Shown piece by piece: positions 7,670-15,947 of a stretch of DNA of 64,000 bases. The translations under genes and the position numbers were made by a program. Source of the DNA: JAMXLO01 sp963812505 (GTDB lineage Bacteria; Pseudomonadota; Alphaproteobacteria; Acetobacterales; Acetobacteraceae); NCBI GenBank assembly GCA_963812505.1, contig CAWEVM010000006.1, positions 1 to 64,000 of the forward strand, written 5' to 3'. The notes beneath the pieces were generated by a model. The model saw only the letters and a program-made list of their open reading frames with translations. It was not told the origin of the DNA and searched no databases. The stretch's first letter is position 1; the number at the start of each line of letters is the position of its first letter.

Positions 7670-7954
7670 ATGTGGAAATCGTCTTCTGTCGTTGGTCTGG
7701 CGCTCTGTCTGTCGGTTGCGGCCACGACTTGTATGGCTGCGTCAGATAACGGAGGCAACGTCGGCCCCCAGAGGGTTACCGGCACACAGACCGGCAGTCA
7801 GCAGGTGCCGAATCCGGCAACGGGGACCGGCTCGACCGTGACCTCCAATGCCGCAAACCAGTCGTACCCTGCCACTGTTGGCGCGACAGGATCGCAACAA
7901 CCTGATGCAACAAATCCCAGCCGGTCCCAGCCGGCGGCCGGCGGAAAAAATTGA
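7670..7954 (+). CDS. Small secreted protein with signal peptide
   Basis: This 94-residue protein begins with MWKSSSVVGLALCLSVAATT and a probable cleavage after CMAAS. The mature part of about 70 residues is rich in Gly, Thr, Ser, Asn and Gln (QTGSQQVPNPATGTGSTVTS) and has no Cys, so it is likely disordered and periplasmic. AAAAGGA lies 9 bases before the ATG. The gene is monocistronic, with a clear intrinsic terminator about 110 bases downstream. Confidence 0.7.
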   Translation: MWKSSSVVGLALCLSVAATTCMAASDNGGNVGPQRVTGTQTGSQQVPNPATGTGSTVTSNAANQSYPATVGATGSQQPDATNPSRSQPAAGGKN

Positions 7955-8067
7955 CGCCACGGGCACTACGGCGGTCCACGCCGTTGTGATGCCATCGAGG
8001 AACCTAACCGGCAAGCGACCCGTTCTCGGATGGCGCATGATTTGAGTCGTCACACACGTTACCTTCA

Positions 8068-8096
8068 AGCCCCGGTAAACCGCCGGGGCTTTTCTT
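8068..8096 (+). terminator. Intrinsic terminator after the secreted-protein gene
   Basis: An 8-bp GC-rich stem (AGCCCCGG at 8068-8075 with CCGGGGCT at 8083-8090) closes a 7-base loop and is followed by TTTCTTTG. It ends the transcript of the 7670 gene. Confidence 0.85.
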
Positions 8097-8116
8097 TGCG
8101 CTGCTCGCGCCGATCG

Positions 8117-8516
8117 TCATTCCGGGCTGGGCGTCCCGTCCTCATCGTCCGGCAGCACCAGGACGTAAGGCTCGCCGCCGCGTTTTGCCTTTGCCAGATC
8201 GTTGCGCGGGATCAGCAACGTCACGTCCAACCCAGTCTCCTCACGGGTTAGCCGATCGGTTTCATCCGGGTTTGGTGGGCCAGTCGCGAGCAATCAGACC
8301 CTCAGGCCCGTAGCTGGCCCGAATTCGCCCTTGTTTGCTCCAGTGCTTGCCCCTGGTGTCCTGGTGGCAGGCTATGGCGTGCATATCGCGCCCCAGTTCC
8401 TCGGCCTTGCGATCCACTTCCTCCGCGTCGTCGGTGGACCAGATCAGGCTCGTTGCCCGACCATGTGCTCTTCCGGCATGCAGTTGGTGTCGCCACAAAG
8501 CGTCACGCTGCTGCAC
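8117..8516 (-). pseudogene. Hypothetical element gene, probably broken into two frames
   Basis: Two coding-looking stretches lie head to tail. The first (8516-8262) reads TSLIWSTDDAEEVDRKAEEL and RDMHAIACHQDTRGKHW. The second, in another frame, reads NPDETDRLTREETGLDVTLL, IPRNDLAKAKRGGEPYVLVL and an acidic end PDDEDGTPSPE, stopping at 8117. The second could alternatively be its own 35-residue gene from GTG 8224, which has GAGGAG upstream. No family recognised. Confidence 0.35.
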
Positions 8517-8631
8517 TTAGACAGACAGGCGCGGGCGTCTGTGCTATCGCCCATTGACCGAGCACGGTCACCGTCGCGCTCATTCACCTGACCGTGGATC
8601 ACTGCGAGTCAACGATCCCAAATGATACCTC

Positions 8632-9276
8632 ATGGCAGTTCCTGCACGGCATAACATCCATTACGACCTACACCGCTATGACGGGCTGGCGGATCGCGCC
8701 ATTGCCGCTGAGCTAAGTCGGTTCGTCGGTGTACTTTTATTGCGTGGACGGTTGCAAACCCTTTTGGCGCGCCGGGAAATCGGCGGCCTGCTCACCGAGT
8801 TCGCGCGGCACCATCCGAAAGATCGCTCCTTGTTCGAGGCGTTTGCGTTGAACACTGTCGGCCTATCGTACGACGAAGGACGGCGCCATATGCAGTTGTG
8901 GGTCTACTGGCCGCGCTGCGAAGGCACTTTGGAGCGGTTGCAGGACGAGGCCCACCGAACTCGCAAGCCGTTCGTGGTCCCTGGCTTGCGGAAGCTCCTT
9001 GCATTGGCCGGCGTCGTTGGCCGGCGTAAAGCAATTGCATTGGATGTAGTCCCGCCTGAAACGCCATTGCCAGCACAGTTGCCGGACGAGGTCGCAATGC
9101 TGCATGCCATCATCCGTCGTCTGCTATCAACACAGCGAACGCTGAGAGCGCGGATCGTCGTGCTGGAGGGTGAGGTGCGCTATGCTGCCGACCGCGTTGG
9201 TCACTACCGGCGGGAAGCCGCAAAGCTGCGCCGTGAGATTCGGCAAATGCCGAATCGCGGCCGTTCAGGTATATGA
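8632..9276 (+). CDS. Hypothetical 214-residue protein with C-terminal coiled coil
   Basis: ATG 8632 opens MAVPARHNIHYDLHRYDGLA. Residues 15-110 are mixed and include LFEAFALNTVGLSYDEGRRH. Residues 140-205 form a long charged helix (IIRRLLSTQRTLRARIVVLE, then RVGHYRREAAKLRREIRQM), likely a coiled coil. There is no signal peptide and no recognised domain. It stands alone between the broken gene to its left and an empty 520-base stretch before the recombinase relic. Confidence 0.55.
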   Translation: MAVPARHNIHYDLHRYDGLADRAIAAELSRFVGVLLLRGRLQTLLARREIGGLLTEFARHHPKDRSLFEAFALNTVGLSYDEGRRHMQLWVYWPRCEGTLERLQDEAHRTRKPFVVPGLRKLLALAGVVGRRKAIALDVVPPETPLPAQLPDEVAMLHAIIRRLLSTQRTLRARIVVLEGEVRYAADRVGHYRREAAKLRREIRQMPNRGRSGI

Positions 9277-9797
9277 GGAACTCTTCGCATAGGGACCGAT
9301 GACGCTGGCATCACGTCTACTAGGATCGAGCCATGGTCCGTGTCCTACGTGGAACAGGTTGGCGCGGAGCGTCGGCGCAATGCCACTCGCCAGAAGGCTT
9401 CTTTCGGCTGGTCGAAATGCGCCGCAGCACCTGCGGATAGGCTGACCGGCCCGAGCGTGCATTGCACCGGAAGCGCCTTGCAGATGATCCCGACCGAATT
9501 TCGAAAAGAGGCGCTTGCGGGTTGTTATGGCCGGCTGGCCGATGGCAGCCAATGCCACACAATCCGTTGATGGCTTGCCCAGCCCTCCAACATACGGCCG
9601 TCCCGTTAGTGGATTTTTGTGAGTGATGTGAGTGTCGATTTCCGTCTTATCTGATTGAAATCGCTACCTACCTACCGGAATGGCTATCCGCGAACGGTTC
9701 AGGTGATCGAGCGCAAGAACATCAGTCTGTTTACCGCCCGTCAGGCGGTGGGATAGACGACCGCCTTTTCTAGCCACGCTCGCGGCTTATGCCACCT
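9277..9797. other. Stretch without a supportable gene
   Basis: Short frames exist on both strands here, but none has a ribosome-binding site, a recognisable motif or convincing composition. The right part (about 9,600-9,760) is lower in GC than its surroundings. Nothing else was identified. Confidence 0.4.
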
Positions 9798-11244
9798 CTA
9801 GCGTCCTACTCTGTCCGCCGTTTCGTCCAGCGCAGCGTCGTCTGCTGCCTGCCACGGGAAGAGCATCTGCTCGATTGCCGGATCAAGCATGCGCACTTGA
9901 TAGCCATTCACCAGATGCGCGTTCCGCTCTGTCAGGAATCGGTTGTAGTGATCCTCGATCATCCGCGATGATGTGCCCAGCCATTCGGCGATCTGCGCGA
10001 CGGACAGCCCAAGCTCAATCAGTTTCGTTGCGAAATAGTGACGGAAACTGTAGGTCACACGCTCATCGCCGGTCATCGGGTCAGTCAAGGCGTTCGCCTC
10101 GGTCAGCACATGGCGCATGATGTCACGGAAGAACGGATGCCTCCCATTTTGCCATGCAAACAGGTCATCCCGATCAGTGGCTCCCTGACTGCGACGCCAT
10201 GCGATGATGATCGGTCAGCAGCCGGCGGATGTTGAATACATCGCCTTCATAGACGACCACGCCGCGCGCACTGGGATGCTTCCCCTGGTGCTTGATCACG
10301 CGAACGATGATTACCGGACAGCCCTTCTGCATCAGAAGGGCGATGTTTCCGATCTTGATCCGCAGGGCTTCCAAACCAGGACGCAAGCCGGTACGTGGCG
10401 ATCAGTGCCAAATAGCAGCGCAGCATCCGCTTCATGTCGATGCCGTGGCCGTTCGGCGTATTCACCCACAGATCGGTCATCACACGAGCGACAGCTTGAA
10501 CGCCAGCAGCATCGATGAAGGCTCTCGCCTCGCCCTCTTCGCCGTGTTCGTGTTTACGGATAGTCGGGCGGCGGCGCCGATCCACCACCTTAGCGGCAAC
10601 CGCCTCCTGCCAGACGAAGTTGAATGCGCGATCCAGATTGCCCAGCGTGGTCACGGCGGGCTTCTTCCGCACCACCTGTCTGACCCTCGTCCTTGGGCTG
10701 CGAGCCATACTTCGCCACCGTCGCCGCAACATCCACGACCCGAAACTCGTCCGCGACCCAATCGTTAAGATCGGCCTCCTAATGGCGGTGATTGGCGTAT
10801 CACTCCAGCGCGGCAACAAATCGCGTTCGATCTGACGCGCCGCCGCATAGAACGTATGGCCCTTGCCCTTAAGCTTGGCGTCCTCGTCGATCGCCGTCTG
10901 ATGCAAGCGGGCGATCACCGGTTCGGCGTAAGACGAAAGGCATGCTCGCGCGTCTTCGTCTTGGTTGTGGCGCGTGGCTTTACGATCGGCTGGCCAGCGG
11001 CAGCCACGTTGTAGCGATCCCGCGCTCGCTCGCAGGCTTCGCTCCAATCGCGAGTGCCGAGAGCGGCGGGATTTCGTGGCGTCCAAACGCCGTTGATCAG
11101 GTACTGTGCCGCCCACCCTTCGTCATCGGGGCCACGGAGGAAGTTGAACAGCCGCACCTTGTCGCGGAAGCGGGGGACGGGATGGGGTTCGCAGATGCGA
11201 TGCTTGGCAGGGCGTCCCATCGCGGGGTCTCCAGCGGACGGCAA
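9798..11244 (-). pseudogene. Tyrosine recombinase (phage-type integrase), multiply frameshifted
   Basis: Reading leftward from ATG 11244, an N-terminal part (KVRLFNFLRGPDDEGWAAQY, WSEACERARDRYNV) leads to a core-binding domain (KGHTFYAAARQIERDLLPRW, LGNLDRAFNFVWQEAVAAKV) and a catalytic domain. The catalytic pieces are TTGLRPGLEALRI (first Arg), TYSFRHYFATKLIELGLSVA (the H/F-x-x-R-H block), QIAEWLGTSS and MIEDHYNRFL with the Tyr nucleophile. They lie in at least three frames with four or more shifts, so the enzyme is dead. Its position at the end of the element, with its 5' end facing the chromosome junction at 11,340, is the usual place for an integrase. Confidence 0.85.
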
Positions 11245-11307
11245 GGCACCCTATTCCGTCGAGGCAGTTTCTTCAAGAAGATTTCTTCAGACCCGTCTGG
11301 CCATGCA

Positions 11308-11341
11308 CTAACTCACTGAAAACATGCGATATTTAGTTAGA
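11308..11341. other. Probable right end of the integrated element
   Basis: Short inverted arms CTAACT (11308-11313) and AGTTAG (11335-11340) lie immediately before the point where the carboxymuconolactone-decarboxylase-like gene is cut off. This is the likely element/chromosome boundary. The partner end lies outside the window, so the att core cannot be defined. Confidence 0.35.
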
Positions 11342-11596
11342 TCACCCTTCGAACTGGCAGTCCCAGTAGCGGCCGGTCAGCAGGATGACGAACTCGCGCA
11401 GCCGCGGCGGGAAGCTGGAGTTGAAGCGCAGCACGAGGCCGAGGTCGGACCACTTCTCGGCGAGGTCGGGACGGTGCATGGCGGCGGCCAGCGGTCCCAC
11501 CGGCGGCGAGCGACGCGGACCGGTCATCATCGCCTCGTATACGCGGCGCTGTGCGTCAGTCATGCTGGCCTCGGTGACCAGGGGGATGCGGGGCAT
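11342..11596 (-). pseudogene. Carboxymuconolactone decarboxylase-like protein, 3' truncated
   Basis: The gene has a strong ribosome-binding site (GGAGGAAA, 4 bases before ATG 11596) and reads MPRIPLVTEASMTDAQRRVY, PPVGPLAAAMHRPDLAEKWS, LREFVILLTGRYWDCQFEG, then stops. Family members continue past this point (usually Q-[FY]-E-W-x-x-H with about 90 more residues holding the catalytic Cys/His region). The sequence becomes unrelated exactly at the integrase end of the island, so insertion of the element is the simplest explanation. It is divergent from tadA. Confidence 0.75.
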
Positions 11597-11641
11597 CGGG
11601 TTTCCTCCGTTGTTCGGGAACAGTCTGGCATGGTTGTTCTC

Positions 11642-12082
11642 ATGACGCCGATGGAGATCGCACTGGCCGAGGCGCGGGCGGCAGGAGCGCGCGGCGAGGT
11701 GCCGGTGGGGGCCGTGGTGCTGGATGGCGCCGGCGCGGTGCTGGCGCGCGCGGGCAACGAAGTGGAGGCGCGGCACGATCCGACGGCGCATGCCGAGATG
11801 CTGGCACTGCGTGCGGCGGCGGCTGTGCGGGGCGAGACGCGGCTACCGGACTGCGAGCTGGTGGTGACGCTCGAGCCGTGCCCGATGTGCGCTCAGGCGG
11901 CGAGCTTCTTCCGGGTGCGGCGGCTGGTGTTCGGCGCTTACGATCCGAAAGGCGGTGGCGTGGAGCACGGGGCGCGGGTGTTCGACGCGCCGTCCTGCTC
12001 GCATCGGCCGGAGGTCGTGGGGGGCGTGCGGGAGGCGGAGGCGGGGGCGCTGCTGCGGGAGTTCTTTGGAAAAAGAAGGTAG
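11642..12082 (+). CDS. tadA: tRNA-specific adenosine deaminase (A34 to inosine)
   Basis: The product is a 146-residue zinc deaminase of the CDA/dCMP superfamily. It contains the zinc and proton-shuttle motif HAEMLAL near residue 53, TLEPCPMCAQAA near 80, and the TadA-typical FGAYDPKGGGVEHGARVF. TadA converts A34 of tRNA-Arg(ACG) to inosine. The start could also be ATG 11630 (MVVLMTPMEI); 11642 fits the usual N-terminus (MTPMEIALAEARAAGARGEV). It is divergent from the truncated decarboxylase-like gene and is the first intact chromosomal gene right of the island. A more general nucleoside-deaminase role cannot be excluded. Confidence 0.85.
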   Translation: MTPMEIALAEARAAGARGEVPVGAVVLDGAGAVLARAGNEVEARHDPTAHAEMLALRAAAAVRGETRLPDCELVVTLEPCPMCAQAASFFRVRRLVFGAYDPKGGGVEHGARVFDAPSCSHRPEVVGGVREAEAGALLREFFGKRR

Positions 12083-12240
12083 CGCGGCTTTGCGGATTGG
12101 CGTTTCAATTCGCAAGGCCTCAAAGCGGCAAACACAGGAAGTTCGCCGACAATCATCCGCCACCGTTGCGATGATGGTAAAAAATCAGCGCGCCCACGCT
12201 TCGGCGCGAGCGCTGGAACCTCGAATGGCCGTGGCGGCGG

Positions 12241-13113
12241 TTACGCGACGAGGGGTGCGACGGTGAAGCCGCCGAACTCGGGCCTGGCATCGTCGGGATC
12301 GACCTGAAAGCCTAGGCTGAAGGGGTCGCCCGGCAGATGCTGCTTGATCTGCCAGTCCTGATAGGTTCGGGATCCCTGCCATCCCATTGCATTTGCCAGC
12401 CAGGTATGAGTTGCGAGGCCCATGCGCATGAGTGTGCTGCAGACGAGACCCGACCCGTAGACGCCGACTGCGTAGGCGGGGCTTCCATGTCCCATCGTAT
12501 TGAAGCCAGCGGCCACCCCTTGGAAGTAGGGGATGATCGCGGCAGCGACATCCTGTTGCAGCGGATCGCAGTCGACCCCGAAGTAAATCGGCGACCCCGA
12601 CGTTTGACCGACTTGCATGGCGAGGTTGTACACGCTGGTGCCGTCGTCCACCCCCTGCAACCGGGTAAAGAACGACACATGATCGCCTTGAGACTCCCAG
12701 ACCGCAACCAGTTTCAGTCCTACCCTACTCAGAAGCTGCGCTTCCGATGCGGATAGATTTTTGCTCACCGTATGAGAGTAGTAACGGGCAACGAAGTCGA
12801 CGTTCGCGGCCTTGATCCGATCGGCAAACCTGCCGCAGTCGCGCGCTGCATCAAATCCAACAAGCGAACCAGCAACGGTAGCCTGCCCCCCGGAGGCAAC
12901 AGACTGCGGGGTCGCCGTGCTTGGTGCAGGCAGAGGCATGAAGTGGACACTTAATGTCAGCGAACCATCGGCCTGCGTTTGTTCCCTGAAGCTGACAGCT
13001 GCGCCGTCGAATGCTGCTGACTTGGTGAATGTCGCCTCAAGCGAACGAACCTGGTCCTGTGTTATGTTCGTAAAGGTGACGTCCTGAGGTAGACCCCGAT
13101 TGTCGCCGCTCAT
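12241..13113 (-). CDS. DUF1906 (Rv2525c-like) glycoside-hydrolase-like protein
   Basis: This 290-residue protein has a 95-residue N-terminal region without signal peptide (VTFTNITQDQVRSLEATFTK, LTLSVHFMPLP). Residues 85-290 form a TIM-barrel-like DUF1906 domain: VGFDAARDCGRFADRI, VDFVARYYS, LKLVAVWESQGD, IYFGVDCDPLQQD, IIPYFQGVAAGFNTM. The Asp of GFDAA, the Glu of VWE and the Asp of GVDCD are the expected acidic residues. It is read after a lipoprotein gene with a 4-base ATGA overlap. The domain is known from secreted or delivered hydrolases that probably act on cell-wall glycans. With no export signal of its own, delivery would need another route; that is inference. Confidence 0.75.
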   Translation of the reverse strand: MSGDNRGLPQDVTFTNITQDQVRSLEATFTKSAAFDGAAVSFREQTQADGSLTLSVHFMPLPAPSTATPQSVASGGQATVAGSLVGFDAARDCGRFADRIKAANVDFVARYYSHTVSKNLSASEAQLLSRVGLKLVAVWESQGDHVSFFTRLQGVDDGTSVYNLAMQVGQTSGSPIYFGVDCDPLQQDVAAAIIPYFQGVAAGFNTMGHGSPAYAVGVYGSGLVCSTLMRMGLATHTWLANAMGWQGSRTYQDWQIKQHLPGDPFSLGFQVDPDDARPEFGGFTVAPLVA

Positions 13114-14052
13114 TGTTCACTCCATCCAAGAGTTTTGGCCACAGCCTCCAACTGCTGCCTGTCGCTTTTTGGGTTGAATGTCCACGTGACAGCATCGCTG
13201 GAGGTGCGAAAACTGAGCTCGGGAGCTGCGCGTCGGATCGCAGCGAGAAGCGCTCCGGGGTTTTGCAGCGCCTGGTTTTGCAGGAATACCGCAGCCGCCG
13301 TGGTGTTAAGGCCCACAACGGTAAGGCCGCGTCGCGGCACTACGTCCGTGGAGACTTGACCGCCTGACGACACGCTGGAGACCAGTTCTGCCTGATGAAT
13401 GGAATTGCGTACTAGCGAAAGTATATTCTGAACTTCGCAAATCGCCTGAATGTCCATTATATCTTTTACAGCATCGTGCAGTTGGTAGTTGGGGTCGAGG
13501 CCTCTGGCTCGAGCGAGGGTCGCAGCAGTTTGGGAGGCCATCGCCCTTAGCGTGAGGTCCTGAACAGCCTGAACATTGTCCTCTGAAAATAGGAAATTGC
13601 GGCTGTAGGCACTGATGCCCGACAGCAGAGCGCCACTGGTGATGCCGACGCTGGCCGTTGCCGCCGGACTGGCATGTGTGGCGCCGAGCACGCCGGTCGC
13701 CAGGGTGCCGATCACGCCTATCACGTCGCGCGAGAAGAGTAGATATTGTTGTTCAGTTCCTGCCCTTTTGAAGAACGAGGAGCAGAATTGATAGGAGAGG
13801 CTGGCGCCCTCGGCTGTAAGATCTATCGCTTTAATCGGTCTGATATTTTCCTGCGCGGTGCTGAGCTCCTGCTCATAGAGCTGATTATAGTGCTCATTGA
13901 AAAGGTTTATCGGTACTGGCTTGGGTGGTATTGGAATTCTGCACGCCGGCTTCTGTCACAACAACCCTCGGCGCATAAGCGGAGCAACCAGAAAGCATCG
14001 GCAGCGACAAGCAGCAGAGCATGAGCATCGCAGCGGTGATGCAATTTTTCAT
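13110..14052 (-). pseudogene. Lipoprotein of unknown function, one frameshift
   Basis: ATG 14052 opens a lipoprotein signal (MLMLCCLSLPMLSGCSAYAP, lipobox LSGC). After TQASTDKPFQ the frame stops, but a -1 shift at CCTTTTCAA restores a long coding frame: NLFNEHYNQLYEQELSTAQE, SLSYQFCSSFFKRAG, YLLFSRDVIGVIGTLATGVL and on to SEQ at 13110. The shifted frame runs for about 260 codons and ends in an ATGA overlap with the DUF1906 gene, so the two frames belong together. Residues from about 110 contain a hydrophobic glycine-rich segment followed by helices (NVQAVQDLTLRAMASQTAAT). AT content is higher than in neighbouring genes. No family recognised. The shift may be a mutation, a sequence error or programmed. 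Confidence 0.55.
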
Positions 14053-14418
14053 TCACGGGGGCCCTCTGATTTCAGGACGTGTGCGCCCGGTTCTTCTTCA
14101 AGCCGCAAGTTTATCTTGGCACCTTATTATGCGGCTTGCAATCTTTCCGATGTTATCTTCGGAGTAGATGCGGATATCTACCTGCGTCCGGCTTATCGGA
14201 TGAACCGGCGGTCGTCGGATCGGCGTTATCCTCTTCTTGTCTGGGAATGCTGTCGTGGAACGCCTGGGATGCGGTCTGCCTTGCATGACGCGGCCCTGGT
14301 GACGTTCCTCGCCTTTGGTGCGGGTATACAGGCACCGAGCACAGTTGTTCACTGATGTAGCTGACTCACAGGTACGCTTGTACTAAAGGGCCGCCCGAGC
14401 GCGCAGGCTGATGTATTT
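14053..14418. other. Gap between the DUF1906 pair and purD
   Basis: This 366-base gap is somewhat AT-richer in its left half. I find no convincing gene, hairpin or promoter. It must contain the promoter of the lipoprotein/DUF1906 pair. Confidence 0.35.
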
Positions 14419-15696
14419 TTAAGCGCGGTTCAGCACTCGCCAGCCGATGTCGTGGCGGCAGAAACCCTCGGGCCAGTCGACGAGGCGGATCGCTGCATAG
14501 GCGGCGTCGCGCGCCGCGCGGAGGTCCGCACCGGTGGCGCATACGTTCAGCACGCGTCCGCCGACCGCGCGGATGTGGCCGGCCGCGTCGGCCTCGGTGC
14601 CGGCGTGGAAGATATGCACGTTGGGCAGCGCGGCGGCGCGGTCGAGGCCGCGGATTTCGCTGCCGTGCTCCGGCGCGTCCGGGTAGCCGCGCGCCGCCAT
14701 CACCACCGCGATCGAGGCGTCATCGTTCCAGCGCAGGTCGAAGTTGCTCAGCTCGCCGTCGTAGGCGGCCTGCAACGCGGGCAGCAAATCGGACATCAGA
14801 CGCGGCAGCAGCGCCTGGCACTCGGGATCGCCGTAGCGCACGTTGAACTCGATCAGCTTCACGCCTTCGGCGGTGAGCATCAGTCCGGCGTACAGGATGC
14901 CGCGGAACGGCGTGCCGCGGCGCGCCATCTCGGCGAGCGCGGGACGGATGATGCGGTCCATCGCCGCCTCCTGCAACGCAGGCGGGAACGATGGGGTGGG
15001 CGAATAGGAGCCCATGCCGCCGGTGTTCGGCCCGGTCTCGCCTTCGCCGACGCGCTTGTGGTCCTGCGCGGCGCCGAGTGGCAACGCGGTCTGGCCGTCG
15101 CACAGCGCGAACAGCGAGACTTCCTCGCCGATCAGGCATTCCTCGATCACCACCGCGTCGCCGGCGTCGCCGAATGCGCGGGCGGCCATCATCGCGTCGA
15201 TCGCGGCCAGCGCCGCGTCCTCGGTCTCGGCGACAACGACTCCCTTGCCGGCCGCGAGGCCGTCCGCCTTCACGACGACCGGCGCGCCGCGACGGCGGAC
15301 GAACGCGCGCGCCGCATCAGCATCATCGAAGCGTTCCCACTGCGCGGTGGGGATGCCGGCGGCGTCGCACAACTCCTTGGTGAAGGCTTTGCTGCCCTCG
15401 AGCTGGGCGGCGGCGCGCGATGGGCCGATGCAGGGGATCGAGGCCGCCTCCATCGCATCCGTGATGCCGGCGACCAGCGGGGCCTCGGGACCGGGAATGA
15501 CCAGGTCGATCTCGTTGTCCTGCGCGAAGGCGATCAGGGCGGGGAAATCCAGCACGCCGATCGGCACGCATTCCGCGACCGGAGCGATGCCGGGGTTGCC
15601 GGGCGCGCACCACAGTTTGGTCAACAGCGGACTGGCGGCGATCGCCCAGCAGAGCGCGTGCTCGCGGCCACCCGATCCGATCACCAGAACGCGCAT
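14419..15696 (-). CDS. purD: Phosphoribosylamine-glycine ligase (GAR synthetase)
   Basis: This 425-residue protein is full length for PurD. It starts with MRVLVIGSGGREHALCWAI and shows the N-terminal PGNPGI loop, the ATP-grasp segment VVVKADGLAAGKGVVV near residue 140, the signature GETGPNTGGMGSYSP and the metal/ATP site IEFNVRYGDPECQ. It joins 5-phosphoribosylamine to glycine with ATP in step two of purine synthesis, in the cytoplasm. It is divergent from the dipeptidase gene and has no purine-gene neighbours here. Confidence 0.97.
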   Translation of the reverse strand: MRVLVIGSGGREHALCWAIAASPLLTKLWCAPGNPGIAPVAECVPIGVLDFPALIAFAQDNEIDLVIPGPEAPLVAGITDAMEAASIPCIGPSRAAAQLEGSKAFTKELCDAAGIPTAQWERFDDADAARAFVRRRGAPVVVKADGLAAGKGVVVAETEDAALAAIDAMMAARAFGDAGDAVVIEECLIGEEVSLFALCDGQTALPLGAAQDHKRVGEGETGPNTGGMGSYSPTPSFPPALQEAAMDRIIRPALAEMARRGTPFRGILYAGLMLTAEGVKLIEFNVRYGDPECQALLPRLMSDLLPALQAAYDGELSNFDLRWNDDASIAVVMAARGYPDAPEHGSEIRGLDRAAALPNVHIFHAGTEADAAGHIRAVGGRVLNVCATGADLRAARDAAYAAIRLVDWPEGFCRHDIGWRVLNRA

Positions 15697-15791
15697 GTAA
15701 GGCTCCTGCCGGTTTGGCGGTGCACTGTTGGTTATTCAGTTGGTCAACGCAAACCGCCGCGCCTTGCGGGCAGCGGCGCAAGGACGGATTC

Positions 15792-15908
15792 AACGCAAAT
15801 AAGCGCAAATGCACGCAAAACACGCAGATGGTCCAGGGTCGTTCACAGGCTGTGGAGCTACACTGAATCATCTGCGTGTTCTGCGTGCATCTGCTCTCAT
15901 CTGCGTTT
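15792..15908. repeat. Imperfect long inverted repeat upstream of the dipeptidase gene
   Basis: The left arm 15792-15830 and right arm 15869-15908 are inverted copies built from a repeated GCAnATGCACGCAnAACACG word. The inner 26 bases differ at only about three positions. Together they could fold into a hairpin of about 115 bases between divergent purD and the dipeptidase gene. It looks like a dispersed REP/MITE-like element rather than a terminator, since no T-run follows. Confidence 0.6.
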
Positions 15909-15947
15909 AAGCCTTCCTTCCGCAATGTGCGGGAACGGAGGTGGTCC

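Noticed and set aside
9265..9570. Overlapping frames of 76-97 codons on both strands
   Set aside because: No motif, no convincing ribosome-binding site, and composition is not coding-like.
12337..12756. Plus-strand frame opposite the DUF1906 gene
   Set aside because: The minus-strand gene shows clear family motifs; this frame shows none.
13890..13910. Programmed -1 frameshift signal in the lipoprotein gene
   Set aside because: The site CCTTTTC is not a canonical X-XXY-YYZ slippery heptamer and no clear downstream stem was seen, so I do not claim programming; the break itself is reported.
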